Assembly (NCBI GenBank): GCA_903913915.1
Contig: CAIWNE010000094.1
Span: 62,001-126,000 of the forward strand
Source: an uncultured Opitutia bacterium
Lineage (GTDB): Bacteria > Verrucomicrobiota > Verrucomicrobiia > Opitutales > UBA953
Direction of reading: 5' to 3'
Length of the DNA: 64,000 bases
In this document: positions 8,081 to 15,937 of the stretch, piece after piece
Layout of the letters: each line of letters opens with the position of its first letter
How positions within the stretch are numbered: the stretch's first letter is position 1
Program-made: the position numbers and the translations under genes
The notes under the pieces: model-generated
What the model saw: the letters and a program-made list of their open reading frames with translations, nothing else
Database searches by the model: none
Told to the model about the DNA's origin: nothing

Positions 8081-8090
8081 TGCCTCCTCC

Positions 8091-9179
8091 ATGGCTTCAT
8101 ATTCGGACCTAGCCAATCGCCCCGTGCTCACCCAGCCCGTCTACGAGGCAGGACGCCCCATCGAGGTCGTCGCCCGTGAGTTCGGCCTAGACCCCGCGGC
8201 GGTCATCAAGCTGGCCTCGAACGAGAATCCCCTCGGCCCCTCGCCGCTCGGTCTCGCCGCCGCCCGCAAGGCCCTCGACAGCTGTCATCTGTATCCCGAC
8301 GGCGGCTGCACCTTCCTGCGCGAAAAGCTGGCGAAGAAATGGTCCCTCGAGCCGGGCAACTTCGTCATCGGGAACGGTTCGAACGAGGTGATGATCCTGC
8401 TGGCCCAGGCGTTCCTGCGACCGGGCGACGAAGTCGTGTTCGGCGCCCAGGCTTTCATCGTCTACAAACTTGCGACGATGCTCTTCGGAGCGACGCCGGT
8501 CGAGGTGCCGATGCCGGGCTTCCGTCATGACCTCAAGGCCATGCGTGCCGCGGTCACGTCCAAGACCCGCATCGTCTTCCTCGCCAGTCCGAACAATCCC
8601 ACCGGAGGCACCGACGATCCGGCAGACATCCTGGCTTTCGCGGAATCTCTTCCGGATGATGTCATCTTCTGCCTCGACGAGGCCTACACGGAATACCTTG
8701 AGGCCTCCGCCGATCTCCGTCCGCTGATGAAGTCGGGCCGCAAGGTCGTCCTTTCCCGCACCTTCTCCAAGGCCTATGGTTTGGCCGGCCTGCGCGTCGG
8801 TTACCTGATGGGCTCGACCGACCTCTGCGGGCTTCTCAATCGCGTCCGCCAGCCGTTCAACGTGAACCTGCCGGCGCTGGCCGCCGCCGAAGCCGCCTTG
8901 GATGACGAGGCTTTCGTGCGTCGTACCCGCGAGGTGAATGCCGCCGGCATCGCCCAGCTTTCGGCCGGCCTCAAGAAGCTAGGCTTCGCTTACATCGACG
9001 GTAAGGCCAACTTCCTCGCCGCCCAGGTCCCCAAGGCCGAGGAGGCCTTCACGGTGCTGCAGAAAGCCGGCGTGATCGTCCGCCCCCTGCGTGGCTATGG
9101 CATGACCGGCTGGCTCCGCCTCACCGTAGGCACGGAAGCCCAGAACGCCCGCCTGCTGGCCGAACTCGCCAAACTCTGA
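8091..9179 (+). CDS. hisC: Histidinol-phosphate aminotransferase
   Basis: This PLP-dependent fold-type I aminotransferase converts imidazole-acetol phosphate plus glutamate to histidinol phosphate. The 362-aa length is typical. Visible are 'IKLASNENPLGPSP', 'GNGSNEVM' (PLP phosphate loop), 'ASPNNPTGG', 'CLDEAYTEY' and the Schiff-base lysine in 'SRTFSKAYGLAGLRVGY'. ATG 8091 is chosen over the longer track ORF because homology begins just after it and a promoter lies directly upstream. HisF is 5 kb away on the other strand, so his genes are scattered here. Confidence 0.93.
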   Translation: MASYSDLANRPVLTQPVYEAGRPIEVVAREFGLDPAAVIKLASNENPLGPSPLGLAAARKALDSCHLYPDGGCTFLREKLAKKWSLEPGNFVIGNGSNEVMILLAQAFLRPGDEVVFGAQAFIVYKLATMLFGATPVEVPMPGFRHDLKAMRAAVTSKTRIVFLASPNNPTGGTDDPADILAFAESLPDDVIFCLDEAYTEYLEASADLRPLMKSGRKVVLSRTFSKAYGLAGLRVGYLMGSTDLCGLLNRVRQPFNVNLPALAAAEAALDDEAFVRRTREVNAAGIAQLSAGLKKLGFAYIDGKANFLAAQVPKAEEAFTVLQKAGVIVRPLRGYGMTGWLRLTVGTEAQNARLLAELAKL

Positions 9180-9181
9180 CC

Positions 9182-9574
9182 ATGGATTTCGACGAAGCCG
9201 TCCGCATCATCAGGCAGAAGGATGCCCGTTATCAGCCTCAGGCCTACGACGTGGTCCGCCTCGGCTTGGACCATGCTCAGAAACTGATCCATGGCGAACC
9301 GAAGAAGGGCAAGAGCGCCGTGAACCGCCATGTCAGCGGCCCGCAGCTGCTCGAAGGTTTCCGTCAGCACGTCCTCGAGACTTACGGCCCGATGTCCTAT
9401 CCGCTCCTCCATAACTGGGGACTGCGCAAATCCGCCGACGTCGGCAACATCGTCTTCAACATCATCGAGACGGGACTTTTCGGACGTTCGCCCGAAGACG
9501 ACCTCGAGGACTTCAAGGACGTCTACGACTTCAAGGACGTCTTCCAGAAGCCTTTCGAGCCTAAGTCGAACTGA
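9182..9574 (+). CDS. Minf_1886 family protein (PVC-conserved, unknown function)
   Basis: This 130-aa soluble protein starts 2 nt after hisC. It carries 'MDFDEAVRIIRQKDARY', 'AYDVVRLGLDHAQK', 'HVSGPQLLEGFR', 'WGLRKSADVGNIVFNIIE' and an acidic DF(K)DVYDFKDVF tail. I recognise this as the Minf_1886 type, largely confined to Planctomycetes and Verrucomicrobia. No catalytic motif is evident. Its stop TGA abuts the stop of the convergent gene (TGA|TCA). Confidence 0.8.
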   Translation: MDFDEAVRIIRQKDARYQPQAYDVVRLGLDHAQKLIHGEPKKGKSAVNRHVSGPQLLEGFRQHVLETYGPMSYPLLHNWGLRKSADVGNIVFNIIETGLFGRSPEDDLEDFKDVYDFKDVFQKPFEPKSN

Positions 9575-10630
9575 TCACGCGTTCACGAGGCTGATCGAGC
9601 GGACTTCCTGGCACCCGCGCAGGAGCCTGATCTTCGCCAGCATCGCCCGCTCATGGAAGCGGATCTCCGACTTGATGACGGAGTTCTCGCATTGGACCAC
9701 GAGCTTGCCTCCTTCGAGCACGCGCAGCGGCGCGGAGCGCTTCGCCAGCTTGAGGGGCAGCAGCTCGAGCCAATGGGCGACGATGGCCGTCTCCGGCACG
9801 GGTTTGTCCAGCCGGAGCTTCTTGAAGGCATCCTGCACCGCATCGTCGATCGTCTTCATCGCTCGGTCCGTGGAGCGGCCGCGGTCTTCGGGCAGGCCCC
9901 GGAGATTCGCCAGGAGGTTCTGGACGGTCCGGGAGAACTTCCCCTTGAGCTTTCCTTCGGTCAGCAAGGCGCGGACCGCGAACGGCGTCTCGGAGATCTT
10001 CTCGTTGCGCAGGCATCGGTCGGGCGCATGGGCTCCGCCCACGACCACGCCGGTGGCTCCGGCGTCACGCGCACCCTCGCCATCCTCGGTCGGGCTGTCG
10101 CCGAAGTGGACCAGGCCTGAGATGGAGCCGCCGAGGGCCCTGGCGGCCTGACCGAACGCCTTGGGGTCAGGCTTCGTGTAGCCGGTTTCTTCGGACAGGA
10201 AGATGCCGTCGAGATGCTTGGTCAACCCGTGCCCATCGAGGACTTTGCGCATGCGGGCATCGGCATTCGAAAGTACGCCCACCTTGACGCCGAGGAAGCG
10301 GATGGCGGAGATGGCTTGCAAGGATCCCGGCGCCAGACGCCACGACTCGGGGCGTTCGAAGGCCAGCCAGCATTCCTTGAACACCGGATCGATCTTCGAC
10401 GCCGGCAAGGCCGGACCGAAGCAACGTTGCACGACTTCCTTCCAGAAGACCTCAGGCTTGGCGTTTTTCGGACCGCCCTTGAAGGCCAGAGGGAACGCCG
10501 CGTCCAGCACCGCCGCCTCGACTTCCACTCCGTGCTTCATCGCGCAGGCCGCATAAACCCCGCCCACCGAGGGATGGGGGAAAAGCAGGGTGCCTGCTAG
10601 GTCGAAGGTGACGGCTTGGACTCGGGCCAT
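9575..10630 (-). CDS. Fusion of REG-2-like HAD hydrolase with DciA/DUF721 domain
   Basis: The 351-aa protein has two unrelated domains in one frame. Residues about 1-225 form a HAD subfamily IA hydrolase: motif I 'FDLAGTL', 'PHPSVGGVYA' (typical of the REG-2/HDHD3 subgroup), motif II 'GVLSNAD', motif III lysine 'GYTKPDP', motif IV 'HFGDSPTEDGEGAR'. Residues about 230-351 match DUF721/DciA, the ancestral replicative-helicase loader: 'RTVQNLLANLRGLPED', 'IVAHWLELLPLKLA', 'GGKLVVQCENSVIKSEI', 'CQEVRSISL'. No stop interrupts the joint. Between the joint and Met-Lys-Thr-Ile the only plausible internal start is one TTG without a Shine-Dalgarno. Motif I has Ala at the second aspartate position. ATG 10630 is preferred over TTG 10636. 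Confidence 0.85.
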   Translation of the reverse strand: MARVQAVTFDLAGTLLFPHPSVGGVYAACAMKHGVEVEAAVLDAAFPLAFKGGPKNAKPEVFWKEVVQRCFGPALPASKIDPVFKECWLAFERPESWRLAPGSLQAISAIRFLGVKVGVLSNADARMRKVLDGHGLTKHLDGIFLSEETGYTKPDPKAFGQAARALGGSISGLVHFGDSPTEDGEGARDAGATGVVVGGAHAPDRCLRNEKISETPFAVRALLTEGKLKGKFSRTVQNLLANLRGLPEDRGRSTDRAMKTIDDAVQDAFKKLRLDKPVPETAIVAHWLELLPLKLAKRSAPLRVLEGGKLVVQCENSVIKSEIRFHERAMLAKIRLLRGCQEVRSISLVNA

Positions 10631-10652
10631 GGGCAAGGGAAGGGAGTGGTGC

Positions 10653-10667
10653 TGACCTCAAAGGTCA
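10653..10667. promoter_or_regulatory. 15-bp inverted repeat upstream of the HAD-DciA gene
   Basis: TGACCT-CAA-AGGTCA lies 23 nt upstream of ATG 10630. On the minus strand it overlaps TTGACC, a -35 candidate. It could be an operator. The rest of the 143-bp gap to panE shows no gene. Confidence 0.3.
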
Positions 10668-10773
10668 ACCTGTCCCCATCATGTCCCTGCTCATCCCGGT
10701 GCGAGGATGGGTAATCAACAAGTTATGCACCGTGATTCTCAGTCAGAGATTGCCGTGCCCGGCCAATGGATGG

Positions 10774-11688
10774 CTACTTTCTGGCCGCGATGCGCGCTTG
10801 GATCTCGGCGACCAGCCTGACCAGCTCAGGCATCCTGACTCCGGCCTCGATCCCGCGTCGCAGGGGTTCGCCCCAGATTCCTTCGACCTCGACCTCGCGT
10901 CCTTCGACGAAATCGATGAGACTGGAGGGTCGATACGGGCCCATGCCGGCCGTGACCACGAACTGTCGCTTGATGTGCGCATCTTCGAAGCCGTGACCGC
11001 GGGCTAGGGCGGCGGCTTGGACTTCCTTCATCAGCAGATAGGCGCGCTCGTTCAGCGCAGGGGCGGCCAGGATGAGGTCGGTCGTGATGCCGCCGCCCGC
11101 GATGGAGAGTCCGTTGAAGGGGATGTTCCAGCAGAGTTTCTTCCAGAGCACCGCCTCGAGGGAGGTCTCCGCCTGGCAGTCTACGCGGGCTCCGACGAAG
11201 GCAGCGACGCACGTCGTCACGGCGGGATTGATAGGCCCGGCGGCGGCGGCCATCCGTACGTATCCAGCCATTGTCGTGTCGATGACGGCCGGGGCCGTGC
11301 GGTTGATGCAGACGAAGCAGAGGCCTGCGACGATGCGCTCGGCCGGCAGCAGTCGAGCGAGGGCCTCGACATTCCCCATGCCGTTCTGGAGCGTCAGGAC
11401 CAGGCTCGCCGGGCCGAGCAGGGGAGCGACCAGTTCGGCCAGGGCATGGTTAGCCGTAGACTTGATGGTCACGACCACGAGGTCGCAACGGCCTATCTCA
11501 GCGGCGCAAGGAGCGGCCGAAGCGACGCGTACGACGCGTTCCTGGCCTTTGTTGCGGATGGTCAGGCCATTGCGGCGGATCAACTCGAAGTCGCTGCGAG
11601 CGAGGCAATGGACTTCATGTCCGGCTTCGGCGAGCAAGGCGGCGTACCACCCGCCGAGGGCGCCGGTCCCGACGATGGCAATCTTCAT
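10774..11688 (-). CDS. panE: 2-dehydropantoate 2-reductase (ketopantoate reductase)
   Basis: This NADPH-dependent reductase of the pantothenate pathway has 304 aa. The Rossmann motif 'IAIVGTGALGGWYAALLAEAGH' starts the protein (quoted in two overlapping parts: GTGALGG and LLAEAGH), then come 'VVTIKSTA', 'LTLQNGMGN' and the catalytic-lysine region 'VLWKKLCWNIPFN'. The ORF track extends it to 11961, but ATG 11688 overlaps the nadB stop as ATGA and begins the Rossmann strand, so I use it. It pairs with nadB as a cofactor-biosynthesis unit. Other ApbA-family reductases cannot be fully excluded. Confidence 0.88.
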   Translation of the reverse strand: MKIAIVGTGALGGWYAALLAEAGHEVHCLARSDFELIRRNGLTIRNKGQERVVRVASAAPCAAEIGRCDLVVVTIKSTANHALAELVAPLLGPASLVLTLQNGMGNVEALARLLPAERIVAGLCFVCINRTAPAVIDTTMAGYVRMAAAAGPINPAVTTCVAAFVGARVDCQAETSLEAVLWKKLCWNIPFNGLSIAGGGITTDLILAAPALNERAYLLMKEVQAAALARGHGFEDAHIKRQFVVTAGMGPYRPSSLIDFVEGREVEVEGIWGEPLRRGIEAGVRMPELVRLVAEIQARIAARK

Positions 11689-13295
11689 GGGCGACCTTTG
11701 GGGCGACGTACCGACGTATGGCGGGCTTCCGCCAGCTTGCTGGGGTAGTCCAGGGTGAAATGCAGGCCGCGGCTTTCGCGACGCTGGAGCGCGCAGTCGA
11801 TGATGAGTTCCGCCACCTGGATCAGGTTGCGCAGCTCGAGCAGGCGGGGTTCGACCCGGAAATTCCAGTAATATTCGCGGACCTCGTCCGACAGCGTCCC
11901 GATGCGCGTGCGGGCCCGCTGGAGGCGCTTCGTCGAGCGGACGATGCCGACATAGTCCCACATCGTGCGACGGAGTTCATCCCAGTTGTGCGTGAGCACG
12001 ACGCGCTCGTCAGGATCGCCGGCCGAGCCGTCGATCCACGCCGGCAAGACGCCCGCCGGTCTCCCGCCTCGCACGATTTCCTCATGGGCGGCCGTGGCTC
12101 CGTCATGCGCCATCACGACCGCTTCGAGCAAGGAGTTGGAGGCGAGCCGGTTGGCGCCATGCAGTCCGGTGCAGGCGACCTCGCCGACCGCGAAGAGGGC
12201 GGGAAGGGAGGTCTGGCCGCGGAGGTCCGTCGCGACGCCGCCGCAGAGGTAATGCGCCGCCGGGACGACCGGGACCGGTTCCTTGGTGAGGTCGAAGCCG
12301 GCCTTGCGGCAGGTTTCGAAGATATGCGGGAAGCGTTCCTGGAAATGTCCTTTGGCCACCTGCGTGGCGTCGAGCAGCACGTGCGGCACGCCGTCGCGTT
12401 TCATCACGGAGTCTATGGCCCGGGCGACGATGTCGCGCGGCGCCAGGTCGCCGAGCGGGTGGAAGTCCTTCATGAACGCGCGGTGCGAAAGGTCGCGGAG
12501 GATGGCGCCTTCGCCGCGGACGGCTTCGGAGATCAGGGCGCGGCCGCCGTCCGGAGCCTTGAGCGCGGTCGGATGGAACTGGACCATCTCCATGTCGCGG
12601 ACCTCGGCGCCGGCGCGATAGGCCATCGCGATGCCGTCGCCGGTGGCGATATCGGGGTTGGTCGTGAACTGGTAGACCTGTCCGGTGCCGCCGGTGGCGA
12701 GCACGACGACCGATGCCGACAGCGTGTCGACGCGACCGGCTTTGGTGTTCAAGACGTGCAGGCCGAGCACGCGATCATCCGGGGAGCCGACCGGACAGGC
12801 TCCGAGCTTGGCGCGCGTGATCAGGTCGATCGCCAGATGGTGCTCCATCATCACCACCTTGGGCGAGCTGGCGATGGCACGCAGCAAGGCGGACTCGATG
12901 GCGCGTCCGGTCATGTCGCGGGCATGAAGGATGCGACGCCTGGAGTGGCCGCCTTCGCGGCCGAGGTCCGGCCGACCGTCAGCTCCGTTCTCGAACTCGA
13001 CGCCCCAGGCGATGAGTTCCGCGACGCGGGCAGGTCCGGATTCGATGATATGCGTGACAGCATCCAGGTCGCAGAGGCCGTCGCCGGCCGTCAGGGTGTC
13101 CTTCACGTGGCTTTGGAAGTCGTCCGTCTTGTCCGTGACGCAGGCGATCCCGCCTTGGGCCCAGTTGGTGTTGGACTCGGAACTCGTCTTCTTCGTCACG
13201 ATGGCGACCGAATGACCGCGCTGGGCGAGGTTGAGCGCGAAACTCAGCCCGCCGATGCCGCTGCCGACGATGATTGCCTCGAAATGGGTCGCCAT
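11685..13295 (-). CDS. nadB: L-aspartate oxidase
   Basis: This FAD enzyme oxidises L-aspartate to iminoaspartate, the first step of de novo NAD synthesis. The 536-aa length fits. Seen are the dinucleotide motif 'GSGIGGLSFAL', 'NWAQGGIA', 'HSRRRILHARDMTG', 'FHPTAL', 'HYLCGGVATDLRG' and 'GANRLASNSLLEAVV', all diagnostic of NadB rather than SdhA. It is translationally coupled to panE through ATGA. A candidate promoter TTGTTC-N16-TACGTT ends 10 nt before the ATG. Confidence 0.95.
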   Translation of the reverse strand: MATHFEAIIVGSGIGGLSFALNLAQRGHSVAIVTKKTSSESNTNWAQGGIACVTDKTDDFQSHVKDTLTAGDGLCDLDAVTHIIESGPARVAELIAWGVEFENGADGRPDLGREGGHSRRRILHARDMTGRAIESALLRAIASSPKVVMMEHHLAIDLITRAKLGACPVGSPDDRVLGLHVLNTKAGRVDTLSASVVVLATGGTGQVYQFTTNPDIATGDGIAMAYRAGAEVRDMEMVQFHPTALKAPDGGRALISEAVRGEGAILRDLSHRAFMKDFHPLGDLAPRDIVARAIDSVMKRDGVPHVLLDATQVAKGHFQERFPHIFETCRKAGFDLTKEPVPVVPAAHYLCGGVATDLRGQTSLPALFAVGEVACTGLHGANRLASNSLLEAVVMAHDGATAAHEEIVRGGRPAGVLPAWIDGSAGDPDERVVLTHNWDELRRTMWDYVGIVRSTKRLQRARTRIGTLSDEVREYYWNFRVEPRLLELRNLIQVAELIIDCALQRRESRGLHFTLDYPSKLAEARHTSVRRPKGRP

Positions 13296-13309
13296 TGAGG
13301 ATTAGAACG

Positions 13310-13364
13310 TAGGGGGTGGCAGGATGTGAACAAGCGGATTTGACGGGGACAGTCGCACCCCCTA
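13310..13364. promoter_or_regulatory. nadB/CNNM divergent control region with 9-bp inverted repeat
   Basis: TAGGGGGTG (13310-13318) and CACCCCCTA (13356-13364) are perfect complements 37 nt apart in the 82-bp divergent gap. TTGACG (13340) with TAAACA (13363) 17 nt downstream is a rightward promoter candidate ending 9 nt before GTG 13378. The right arm of the repeat would overlap its spacer and -10. Confidence 0.4.
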
Positions 13365-13377
13365 AACAGCCCTAAAA

Positions 13378-14694
13378 GTGGAAATACTTCTCATAGTCGC
13401 CTGCCTTTTGGTCACCGCGTTGTTCGTCCTGGCCGAGATGGCGCTTGTGTCGTCCAACCGTCGTCGTCTGGCCAAGATGGCTGAGAATGGCGACAAGGGC
13501 GCCGCCAAGGCCTTGGCGTTGCTGGCCGATCCTTCGAAGTTCCTGTCGACAGTGCAGGTCGGCATGACTTTCGGCGGCATCGTCGCCGCGATCTACGGCG
13601 GTCCGCCTCTGGCCCTGAAGCTGAAGCCCTGGCTGGACGACAGCCGCTGGGAGTTCGTCTCGGAGCACTCCAAGGTGATCTCCGAAGGCGTCCTGTCGTT
13701 CGTCATCGGGGCGCTGACCGTCATCTTCGCCGAGATCGTGCCCAAGCGCCTGGCGTTGGTCGAATCGGAGAAGATGGCCGCGGCCTTGGCCCGTCCGATG
13801 GCCCTCGTCGCCGGGCTCTCCTCGCCGTTGGTGAATTCCATGAGCTGGTGCGCCGACATCGTCATGCTCGCGTTCGGCCGGAAACGCGCGCCGGAAGACA
13901 CGATGTCCGAAGACGAGCTCCGCATGATGGTCGACCAAGGCATGGCCTCGGGCGTCCTGCATGCGGCCGAACATCGGATGGTCCACGGCGCGCTTTCGCT
14001 CGACCTGATCACGGCCGAGCAGCTGATGACGCCGAGCAACCGGGTGGTGTGGCTGAATCTCGACGACTCCGACGAGGTGAACTGGCGCAAGGTCGTGGCC
14101 TCGGGCCACACTTGGTTCCCGGTCTACCGCGGCTCCCCCGACCGTCCCCTTGGCGTCGTCTCGGTCAAGCGTCTGTGGGCCAATCTTTCGCTCGTGGGCA
14201 CGGCTTCCATCAAGGACCTGCTGACGGACTCGCCGACCGTTCCGCCCGCCTGCACCGGCACCCAGCTCCTTGAGAAGTTCCGCAAGGACAAGATCCATAT
14301 CGCCCTCGTCACGGACGAGTTCGGCCGCGTCCGCGGCGTCGTCTCGCTGAACGATGTCCTTGAATCCGTGGTCGGCGAACTCCCGAACGAAGGCTCGCCG
14401 ATCGCTCAGCCCAAGCCCGTCCGCCGCCGCGAAGACGGCAGCTGGCTCGTCGACGCCGTCGTCTCGCTCGACGATTTCCGCGAGGCCACCGGCATCGTCG
14501 GTCGTTTTCCCGGCGAAGGCTCAGGCAGGTTCACCGCCATCTCGGGTTTCATCATGCGCACGCTCGGCCGCATCCCCGCGGAAGGCGACCGGGTCGAAGC
14601 CCTCGGACATATCTTCGAGGTCGTCGACATGGACGGACATCGCCTGGACAAGATCCTGGTGATGCCTAAGGCCGCTCCGCCTGCCCTCGCTTAA
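13378..14694 (+). CDS. CNNM/CBS-domain membrane protein (CorC/HlyC family)
   Basis: This 438-aa inner-membrane protein of the 'hemolysin family' has a DUF21/CNNM transmembrane domain (about 1-190) starting '[20 protein letters not shown]', a CBS pair (about 210-335, with '[15 protein letters not shown]') and a C-terminal CorC_HlyC domain (about 350-430). The family is linked to magnesium or other divalent cation efflux (family knowledge). The start is GTG. It converges on hisF with a shared TTAA stop. Confidence 0.9.
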   Translation: MEILLIVACLLVTALFVLAEMALVSSNRRRLAKMAENGDKGAAKALALLADPSKFLSTVQVGMTFGGIVAAIYGGPPLALKLKPWLDDSRWEFVSEHSKVISEGVLSFVIGALTVIFAEIVPKRLALVESEKMAAALARPMALVAGLSSPLVNSMSWCADIVMLAFGRKRAPEDTMSEDELRMMVDQGMASGVLHAAEHRMVHGALSLDLITAEQLMTPSNRVVWLNLDDSDEVNWRKVVASGHTWFPVYRGSPDRPLGVVSVKRLWANLSLVGTASIKDLLTDSPTVPPACTGTQLLEKFRKDKIHIALVTDEFGRVRGVVSLNDVLESVVGELPNEGSPIAQPKPVRRREDGSWLVDAVVSLDDFREATGIVGRFPGEGSGRFTAISGFIMRTLGRIPAEGDRVEALGHIFEVVDMDGHRLDKILVMPKAAPPALA

Positions 14695-15449
14695 AGCCTT
14701 ACCGGCAGGCCGGCGGCGCGCAGGTGCTCCTTGGCCTGGCGGACAGTGTAGGTTCCGAAGTGGAAGATGCTGGCGGCGAGCACGGCGCTGGCGCCGCCTT
14801 GCTTCAGGACGTCGGCCATGTGGTCGAGGTTGCCGGCGCCGCCGGAGGCGATGACGGGGACTTCGACGGCCGAGGAGACGGCGAGGTTGAGGGGGATGTC
14901 GTAGCCGGCCGCGGTGCCGTCGCGGTCCATGCTGGTCAGCAGGATTTCGCCGGCGCCGAGGGAGTGTGCCTTGCGGGCCCATTCGACGGCGTCGAGGCCG
15001 GTCGGATGGCGTCCGCCGTGGGTGAAGACTTCCCATTTGCCCGGGCCGACGTTCTTGGCGTCGATCGCGACCACGATGCACTGGCTGCCGAACTTGCGGG
15101 CCGACTCGAGCACGAGGTTCGGATCCTTGATCGCGGAAGTGTTGAGCGAGACCTTGTCGGCGCCCGCGTTGAGCATGGTGCGGATGTCTTCGACGGACCG
15201 GAGGCCTCCGCCGACGGTGAGAGGCATGAAGACCTGGTCGGCGGTCCGTTCGACGACGTCTACCATCGTCCGGCGTTCGTCGCTGGAGGCGGTGATGTCC
15301 AGGAAGACGAGTTCGTCGGCGCCTTGCTTCTCATAGGCGGCGGCGACGGCCACCGGATCGCCGGCATCACGCAGTTCCTCGAACTTGATGCCCTTGACGA
15401 CGCGACCTCCATGGACGTCGAGGCAAGGTATGATGCGGACGGAAAGCAT
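14691..15449 (-). CDS. hisF: Imidazole glycerol phosphate synthase subunit HisF
   Basis: HisF is the cyclase half of the HisHF complex of histidine biosynthesis. It is a full-length TIM barrel of 252 aa. The catalytic aspartate is in '[15 protein letters not shown]' and the second is in '[15 protein letters not shown]'. Phosphate-binding loops are '[10 protein letters not shown]' and 'IASGGAGN'. Its stop TAA shares the palindrome TTAA with the convergent CNNM gene. HisH is not in the window. Confidence 0.96.
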   Translation of the reverse strand: MLSVRIIPCLDVHGGRVVKGIKFEELRDAGDPVAVAAAYEKQGADELVFLDITASSDERRTMVDVVERTADQVFMPLTVGGGLRSVEDIRTMLNAGADKVSLNTSAIKDPNLVLESARKFGSQCIVVAIDAKNVGPGKWEVFTHGGRHPTGLDAVEWARKAHSLGAGEILLTSMDRDGTAAGYDIPLNLAVSSAVEVPVIASGGAGNLDHMADVLKQGGASAVLAASIFHFGTYTVRQAKEHLRAAGLPVRL

Positions 15450-15497
15450 GGGCGGACCTCAGGGGTAGCGGCGGCGGGGGTGGAGGTTAAGCCTAAA

Positions 15498-15935
15498 TTA
15501 CTCGAGGACCACCGTGACCGGCCCGTCGTTGACGAGTTCGACGCGCATGTCCGCGCCAAAGACGCCGGTCGGAACCGGCTTGCCCTGCAGCCGTATCATT
15601 TCCGCGACGAACAGGTCGAAGAGCGGCTTGGCTGCCTCGGGCTTGGCGGCCCCGTTGAACGACGGTCGGTTGCCCTTGGAGAAGTCGGCCAACAGGGTGA
15701 ACTGGCTTACGGCCAGGGCTTGTCCGCCGGAGTCATGCAGGTTCACGCCCATCTTGCCTTGTGCGTCGGACATGAGACGGGACTTGGAGACATCCGAGGC
15801 GAGCCGCCGGACCGTTGCCTCGTCGTCGCCTGCGGCGAGGCCGACGAGCAGAAGATAGCCTCGTCCGATCTCGCCGGTGGTGACGCCGTCGACGCTCACC
15901 GAGGCGGAGAGGACGCGCTGTAAGACGACCTTCAT
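15498..15935 (-). CDS. dtd: D-aminoacyl-tRNA deacylase
   Basis: This homodimeric enzyme removes D-amino acids (and glycine) mischarged on tRNA. It has 145 aa, the standard size. 'MKVVLQRVLSASVSVDG' opens the protein, and the two diagnostic motifs are 'AVSQFTLLAD' and 'NDGPVTVVLE' near the C-terminus (family Gly-Pro dipeptide present). Its ATG follows the menF stop by 2 nt, so it is coupled to menF. Confidence 0.95.
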   Translation of the reverse strand: MKVVLQRVLSASVSVDGVTTGEIGRGYLLLVGLAAGDDEATVRRLASDVSKSRLMSDAQGKMGVNLHDSGGQALAVSQFTLLADFSKGNRPSFNGAAKPEAAKPLFDLFVAEMIRLQGKPVPTGVFGADMRVELVNDGPVTVVLE

Positions 15936-15937
15936 CT

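Noticed and set aside
11718-13298. 526-aa plus-strand ORF
   Set aside because: It is the antisense shadow of nadB.
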